From JBFMDN01 sp040753915 (GTDB lineage Bacteria; Desulfobacterota; Desulfomonilia; Desulfomonilales; Desulfomonilaceae): DNA of 26,998 nt. Made by a program: the position numbers and the translations under genes. Below, piece after piece: positions 22,821 through 26,998 of this stretch (positions are counted from its first letter, which is position 1; every line of letters starts with the position of its first letter). The notes beneath the pieces were generated by a model. That model was given only the letters and a program-made list of their open reading frames with translations. It had not been told where the DNA came from and did no database searches. The stretch lies in contig JBFMDN010000075.1 of the NCBI GenBank assembly GCA_040753915.1, forward strand, positions 1-26,998, read 5' to 3'.

Positions 22821-22849
22821 ATGTTAGAGTTGAACCGCCAGTTTGTCAA
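22821..22849 (-). promoter_or_regulatory. Sigma-70-type promoter of the PATAN/HEAT gene
   Basis: On the minus strand a perfect TTGACA (22849-22844) is followed after 17 bp by TAACAT (22826-22821, 4 of 6 matches). The expected start near 22814 leaves only about 5 nt before the TTG at 22809 and so favours the ATGs at 22779 or 22764. Confidence 0.65.
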
Positions 22850-23107
22850 CATTGCAGCGCATCCCGTGTTGCCTTGGAGCGGGCGATTGAGTATGGTTAT
22901 GCCCGCGCCGGGACGCGTGCAATGCCGCGGGATGAGAATGACACAGATTGGTAGTAGTCTGTCATCGAAACTCGTATCGAGAGTCCATGGCAGTAGCGAG
23001 GTAGCCTCAGAGCCCGTGGCCTCATGGGTCCAAGGCTCGTGTGAATCCGATACGCCAGGTTGTTCGGTCGTGGCTGCTATCCGGCCATCCCAATGACAGG
23101 AGACGTC

Positions 23108-23959
23108 GTGCTACGATTCTGGGAAAGTGTTGCGTCACCTAATCCCCTCCTAGGTCCGGTCATCGCCTGTTTTTCCCTCGTTCTCATGATCGGGGGGTGC
23201 GGGAAGAAACCGCTAAGGAATGGGGTTCCTTTTGGTCTTGATGTCATTCCCATGCGAAAGGTGGCGTCTCCCCCTCCTGAGGAGACGTGGAAAGAAAAGG
23301 GGATGCGCCTGGTCGAGGAAAGCAAATATGAAGAAGCAATCGAGGCCTTCAAGAGACACATTGTCGAGGATCCTGAAGGATCGTTCGGATTCAATGCTCT
23401 TGCGGTGTGTTACAAGAACTTGGGGGATCAACCCCAGGCCATGCGCAACTATGAACGGGCGCTGGAGTTGGTGACGTCTTCCGAAGAAAAGGCCAAGATC
23501 CTGAGCAACATAGGCAACCTGTATTTTTCCGCGAACAAGCCCCAGGCTGCACTTGGCTTCTACAAGGAGGCACACGCAATATTTGCAAACAACCCGCTGT
23601 ACCCGGTCCTGATAGCCCGCACGTTTATAGTTCTCCAGGAGTACGATCGTGCTAGAAAAGCTCTGGAGCAAGCGGAGAAACTCCGGGACCATCTGGACAA
23701 GTACGAGCGGGAGGAAGACCGCGGTCTGGCGTCATACCTCATGGCTCACAGTTACGCCGCGCTGAACGAAGAAGAAAAGGTTCGAGAATATTTGAAGAAA
23801 GCGTTAAAGGCTAACCCGAAAAAATACGTTCGCAAACTGAAAAAAGACCTTTCCGATGAAAAGAACCTTTTGTACACGCTCAAAGAGGATACCGTCCTCT
23901 CAGAGGTTCTTGACGATTATTCCTTGCATTCTGTCCTCTACTTCGGGTTCAATCGATAG
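23108..23959 (+). CDS. TPR-repeat lipoprotein
   Basis: 283 aa from a GTG at 23108 that follows AGGAG; an ATG at 23093 is in frame but lacks a ribosome binding site. The N-terminal segment LLGPVIACFSLVLMIGGC is a lipoprotein signal with Cys31 in the lipobox IGGC. Residues 58-260 hold TPRs: EKGMRLVEESKYEEAIEAFK, VCYKNLGDQPQAMRNYERAL, IGNLYFSANKPQAALGFYKE, and AHSYAALNEEEKVREYLKKA. TPR lipoproteins of this type include the PilQ pilotins Tgl/PilF and outer-membrane assembly factors. A pilotin role would suit a motile cell, but the resemblance is general. The histidine-kinase gene follows after 160 bp on the same strand. Confidence 0.85.
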   Translation: MLRFWESVASPNPLLGPVIACFSLVLMIGGCGKKPLRNGVPFGLDVIPMRKVASPPPEETWKEKGMRLVEESKYEEAIEAFKRHIVEDPEGSFGFNALAVCYKNLGDQPQAMRNYERALELVTSSEEKAKILSNIGNLYFSANKPQAALGFYKEAHAIFANNPLYPVLIARTFIVLQEYDRARKALEQAEKLRDHLDKYEREEDRGLASYLMAHSYAALNEEEKVREYLKKALKANPKKYVRKLKKDLSDEKNLLYTLKEDTVLSEVLDDYSLHSVLYFGFNR

Positions 23960-24082
23960 AGGAGCAACCTGCCTCATCGACATGCCCCATCTGCACCATA
24001 GGCCCGAGAAATCAGGAGAAATCCGCTGGACATTCCCGCGAGTAGGCGCCATAATGACAACGCGGCATAATGGTGTAAGGAT

Positions 24083-24100
24083 CTTCTCCTTCCGGAGAAG
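24083..24100 (+). other. Hairpin in the leader of the histidine-kinase gene
   Basis: CTTCTCC (24083-24089), loop TTCC, GGAGAAG (24094-24100): a perfect 7-bp stem ending 5 nt before the GGAGG ribosome binding site (24106-24110). The CTCC of the left arm could alternatively pair with that site. No T-run follows. A role in translation control is conjecture. Confidence 0.35.
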
Positions 24101-24119
24101 CTCCCGGAGGACGAAAACA

Positions 24120-25703
24120 GTGGAAGAAGACATGAGAGAGCGATTTGGTCGGCTGTTGGAAATCGCTGGCCAAATGTACTGGGAGCTTGACGCAAATTTT
24201 ACCGTGGTGTACGCCAATGATCTCCTCATATCCGTTTTTGGGAATCCTGTGGGGATGAAATGCCACCAATTCATGTCGGGTACTCTCGAGGTCTGCCCCG
24301 GATGCCCGTCTGAGAAGGTACTGAGGGGAGAGGACAGAGCAATCTCGGAACGACTCCGGTTTGACAAATATGGTCGGCCCACGTGGCTCCAGCATACCGC
24401 TACGCCCATATTTAACGAAAAGGGAGAAGTGGTTGGCGCGAGCGAGTTGATCATCGACATAACGCAAAGAAAACAAACGGAAGAGTGGCTGAGGGATTCC
24501 CAGAGGATGTACCGCAGCCTGGTGGAGCAGGTCCCTGATATCATTTTTTCCCTCGATCAGTCAGGAAAGTTCCTCTTTGTCAACACGGAGGTCGAGAACT
24601 TTCTCGGTTATCGCGTGCACGATGTCTTGGAAACCCCTCTCAAGGACTACGTAGTCCCTCAGGACAGACATCGGCTGGAAACGATGTTCCAATTGCAGCC
24701 GGAAGACATCTGGGACGAAGAAGTGGAGATCACTGATTCACAGGGAAACCGGAAATTCGCCCGGATCCGATGCAAGGTCTCAATAAACGAAGCTGATGGG
24801 ACCGTGACGTTCGAGGGTGTGATGCGCGACCGCACGGCAAGGAGAAAGCTCGAAGAAGACCTGCGGGCATCCAAGACGGCTCTCGTGGAAAAGATCAAGA
24901 TCATCGACGAGTTGTACGAGCACATAATCCAGCAGCAGAAATGTCGAGCGATTGAAGAACATACCGCCGAAGTGGCGCACGAGCTACGCCAGCCGCTTGC
25001 TATTGTGGGAGGCTTTGCGCGACGGTTGGCACGGCAGCTCAGCTCGAATCAGGTATCGGACCTGGAGAAGCAGAAGCAATACGTGGACATCATCATCAGC
25101 GAGATACAACGACTTGAGCGCATCCTCGACGGCTTAATCGACTTCACCCGGCGCAACGAGATTCAGAAGCAGCGGGTCAATCCCAATGATTTGATCGAGT
25201 ACATTCTGGGCGTCACGGAAGAGCGCATGAAAGAGAAGCGGATCACGATCAAGGCGAATTTCGGTCCGGAAATAGGAGATATCCCCCTGGATCCCGGTCG
25301 TTTTCAGCAGATGGCGCTTAACCTCATTTCCAACGCCATTGAGGCCTCCCCAAAGGGAGGAGTAGTTGAAATTGAGACCGGGGTCTCCATTCCAAGCGAC
25401 AAGGCACTCAAGACCGGTGAGCTGGACTCCGCAGGATTCTTTGAAATGAAGGTACGCAACGGCGGCCCGCCCATTCCGCCAGAGGCATTGCAGCACGTAT
25501 TCAACCCCTTCTTTACGACCAAGCAGCATGGAGCGGGGCTAGGTTTGACCGTTTCCAAGAAGATCGTGGAGGATCACGTGGGGTCCATTTCCGTGAAGTC
25601 GGACGAGCGAGGCACTACCTTTACCATCTGGATTCCGATCGTTGAGGGGGCTTCATCACGGGGATACCTCTTCAAGAACAATGGCCCCCGGGTCACGACG
25701 TAG
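24120..25703 (+). CDS. Two-PAS sensor histidine kinase, soluble
   Basis: 527 aa from the GTG at 24120, chosen because GGAGG precedes it by 9 nt; longer starts run back into the TPR gene. PAS 1 is at about 10-118 (WELDANFTVVYANDLLISVF) and ends in the PAC-like VVGASELIIDITQRK. It contains Cys48, Cys59 and Cys62 (KCHQFMSG, CPGC). PAS 2 is at 128-245 (YRSLVEQVPDIIFSLDQSGK). The dimerisation helix has His287 in AEVAHELRQPLAIVGGF. The ATPase domain has the N box NLISNAIEA (401-409), G1 variant VRNGGPPIPPE (445-455), F box FNPFFTTK and G2 GAGLGL. The usual G1 Asp is Asn here, a variant seen in many kinases with the NxGPPIP form. No membrane segment is present, so it senses an internal signal. No response-regulator gene is adjacent. 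Confidence 0.93.
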   Translation: MEEDMRERFGRLLEIAGQMYWELDANFTVVYANDLLISVFGNPVGMKCHQFMSGTLEVCPGCPSEKVLRGEDRAISERLRFDKYGRPTWLQHTATPIFNEKGEVVGASELIIDITQRKQTEEWLRDSQRMYRSLVEQVPDIIFSLDQSGKFLFVNTEVENFLGYRVHDVLETPLKDYVVPQDRHRLETMFQLQPEDIWDEEVEITDSQGNRKFARIRCKVSINEADGTVTFEGVMRDRTARRKLEEDLRASKTALVEKIKIIDELYEHIIQQQKCRAIEEHTAEVAHELRQPLAIVGGFARRLARQLSSNQVSDLEKQKQYVDIIISEIQRLERILDGLIDFTRRNEIQKQRVNPNDLIEYILGVTEERMKEKRITIKANFGPEIGDIPLDPGRFQQMALNLISNAIEASPKGGVVEIETGVSIPSDKALKTGELDSAGFFEMKVRNGGPPIPPEALQHVFNPFFTTKQHGAGLGLTVSKKIVEDHVGSISVKSDERGTTFTIWIPIVEGASSRGYLFKNNGPRVTT

Positions 25704-25709
25704 CCGAGA

Positions 25710-26606
25710 TCACCGCAACAAGTCCCTCAGAGCGCTTTCGATATCGGGAAACGTGAAAGAGAATCCCGCTGCCTCGAGTACTCCGGGGATCACTCGTTGG
25801 CCTTTGAGAATTACCGAGCCGAATTCTCCAAGAATGAGCTTCATCATAAATCCGGGAACCGGAAAGCTGGAAGGTCTGTGGAGCGCCTTCCCGATAGCTG
25901 CTCCCACCTCGCGATTCCGCACGGGCTCGGGAGCTGTGAAGTTGACGGGCCCGTCAATCGGGTTGGTTGCCACAAAGTACGCCGCTCGGCAAAGATCGTG
26001 CACATGAATCCAGGACAGCCACTGCTGCCCGCTCCCCACAGGTCCGCCTACGAAAAAGCGAAACGGAAGCGCCATCAGAGGGAGTGCCCCTCCGTCAGAA
26101 CCGAGTACTATTCCGAACCGGTGAGTCACCACCCGCACTCCCTTTTCCCGAGCCCGAAATGCCTCTGCCTCCCAATCCTGAGCCAGTCTTGCCAGGAAAT
26201 CGGATCCGGGAGGAGCTTTTTCGTCCAGCTTCTCATCCCCCGAAAATCCATAGTATCCCACCGCGGAGGTACTCAGAAGAACACAGCCCGAGTCGGGCGG
26301 AATCGCGTCCACCAAGTTGCGCGTGGTGAGGATTCGGCTCTCTCGCATGAGGCTCTTGTGTGCTTCGGTCCAGCGTTTGAAGATACTTGCTCCTGCAAGG
26401 TTTATCAGCACGTCGTGTCCGGCAACAGCGTCCTGCCATTTTCCCGGCTTCATAGACTCACCGACCACGACACTGGCATTTGGAGGAAGGACGTTGCCTT
26501 TTGGCTCGGCCCTCACCAGGCAGGTAACGTGATGGCCCTTTTCGAGGAAGAACCTCGTGAGGTGTTTCCCCACGAACCCGTTCGAACCGGTAACAAACAC
26601 TCTCAT
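25710..26606 (-). CDS. TIGR01777-family NAD(P)-dependent epimerase/SDR (YfcH-like)
   Basis: 298 aa, full length for the family. It opens with the Rossmann motif VTGSNGFVGKHL (5-16). The family signatures INLAGASIFKRWTEAHK (68-84), STSAVGYYG, LAQDWEAEA, RFGIVLGSDGGALPLM, WLSWIHVHDL and NFTAPEPVRNREV all follow, with the C-terminal DUF1731-like part PVPGFMMKLILGEFGSVILK. Substrates of this family are unknown; E. coli YfcH and plant sulA-like proteins belong here. The ATG at 26606 follows AGGGGG with 7-nt spacing. It is convergent with the histidine kinase, with only 6 bp between the stop codons. Confidence 0.92.
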   Translation of the reverse strand: MRVFVTGSNGFVGKHLTRFFLEKGHHVTCLVRAEPKGNVLPPNASVVVGESMKPGKWQDAVAGHDVLINLAGASIFKRWTEAHKSLMRESRILTTRNLVDAIPPDSGCVLLSTSAVGYYGFSGDEKLDEKAPPGSDFLARLAQDWEAEAFRAREKGVRVVTHRFGIVLGSDGGALPLMALPFRFFVGGPVGSGQQWLSWIHVHDLCRAAYFVATNPIDGPVNFTAPEPVRNREVGAAIGKALHRPSSFPVPGFMMKLILGEFGSVILKGQRVIPGVLEAAGFSFTFPDIESALRDLLR

Positions 26607-26857
26607 GTCTTTTCCCCCTATCAGAAGCTTCGGGCAACAATTGTGTGTCGTGTTGTACTCCGAGGACGAACCATCAGAAGACGCTTACAAACTTCCTCAT
26701 GGAGCCTGGCTCATGAACGAGCGTTTCAAGAAGCACTCAGCTTCCGGTCAATTACAGGTTTTCTGAAATTCGGTCGCACATTTGCTTCAGCCCTGTTCAG
26801 GGAAGGGCAGGTTTCAGAAAGTTTCTCAGAAGCCTGCAGTCCGTGATAATCGTGGCA

Positions 26858-26884
26858 CACCCCCTCACCCTGACCCTCTCCCCC
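26858..26884. repeat. C-rich dispersed repeat sequence
   Basis: CCCCTCACCCTGACCCTCTC is the core of a low-complexity sequence that I know as a common intergenic repeat in many bacterial genomes. Only one copy is visible here, so repetition in this genome is assumed. Confidence 0.45.
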
Positions 26885-26955
26885 GAAGCCATAGGCGTTA
26901 ACTTCGTGGATGACATCACGTGATTTCAGTCCGTTGACTTAACAAGGACCCCGTC

Positions 26956-26975
26956 ACCCCGGCGAAAGCCGGGGT
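26956..26975. repeat. REP-like palindrome with GAAA tetraloop
   Basis: ACCCCGGC-gaaa-GCCGGGGT is a perfect 8-bp stem. Flanking GGACCCCG (26947-26954) can also pair with CGGGGTCC (26970-26977), giving an alternative fold. The sequence resembles the widespread CCCGGCGAAAGCCGGG intergenic repeat. It differs from the GTAG-footed pair at 13204-13254, so it is probably a different family. Confidence 0.55.
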
Positions 26976-26998
26976 CCATAACATATTGGAAGGACTGG

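Larger units (their letters stand above)
26607..26998. other. Non-coding right end of the window
   Basis: 392 bp upstream of the epimerase gene with no credible gene on either strand. It carries the C-rich repeat and the palindrome listed separately. No confident promoter for the epimerase was identified. Any gene beyond 26998 cannot be seen. Confidence 0.5.

Noticed and set aside
25797..26846. Open frame of 349 codons on the plus strand
   Set aside because: Most of it is antisense to the TIGR01777 epimerase. The part beyond 26606 has no recognisable domain and biased, non-protein-like composition.

Overview
The window reads as chromosome of a motile, Gram-negative Deltaproteobacterium (Desulfobacterota/Myxococcota-like; a Desulfomonile-type sulfate reducer would fit, but this is a guess from gene style only). 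The evidence is a Myxococcus-type MglA GTPase next to a roadblock protein, a CheR with TPRs flanked by CheW proteins, proteins with PATAN/DUF4388 domains, lipoproteins, and a periplasmic AMIN-domain protein. Coding density is high. One complete tRNA gene and several palindromic repeat elements are present, and no phage or resistance cargo is visible.

Layout. 1-165: start of a REP-associated tyrosine transposase (RAYT), cut by the window edge. 241-489: tRNA-Asn with its own promoter and terminator. 669-1709: secreted AMIN-domain protein, followed by a 127-bp element bounded by 22-bp inverted repeats. 1859-5122 (minus): chemosensory cluster, in transcription order roadblock-fold protein, CheW, CheR-TPR, CheW. 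5477-5740: small lipoprotein. 5788-7721 (minus): periplasmic adaptor plus MacB/LolD-type ATPase, with no permease gene. 8102-10107 (plus): PlsC-type acyltransferase and mannose-1-phosphate guanylyltransferase. 10163-12984 (minus): Lon protease, then a small membrane protein that overlaps its stop codon. 13204-13684: a BIME-like pair of GTAG palindromes and a zinc-ribbon protein. 13930-14385 (minus): RNase HI-like protein. 14545-22764 (minus): signalling block, in transcription order PATAN/HEAT protein, roadblock protein, MglA, a protein with a repeated AVDTLF motif, PilZ protein, FHA-GAF-adenylate cyclase. 23108-25703 (plus): TPR lipoprotein and PAS histidine kinase. 25710-26606 (minus): TIGR01777-type epimerase. 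26607-26998: non-coding with repeat sequences.

How the parts may work together. MglA-type GTPases and their roadblock partners set cell polarity for type IV pilus or gliding motility, and in Myxococcus they are controlled by the Frz chemosensory pathway, whose methyltransferase FrzF is also a CheR with TPRs. Two roadblock proteins, an MglA, two CheW proteins, CheR-TPR, a c-di-GMP receptor (PilZ), a probable cAMP cyclase and a multi-PATAN scaffold lie within 21 kb, which suggests a surface-behaviour or polarity circuit. The least explained members are the repeated-motif protein directly after mglA and the four-PATAN/HEAT protein upstream; they are the best candidates for something undescribed. 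The link between the two clusters is inference from proximity and family knowledge.
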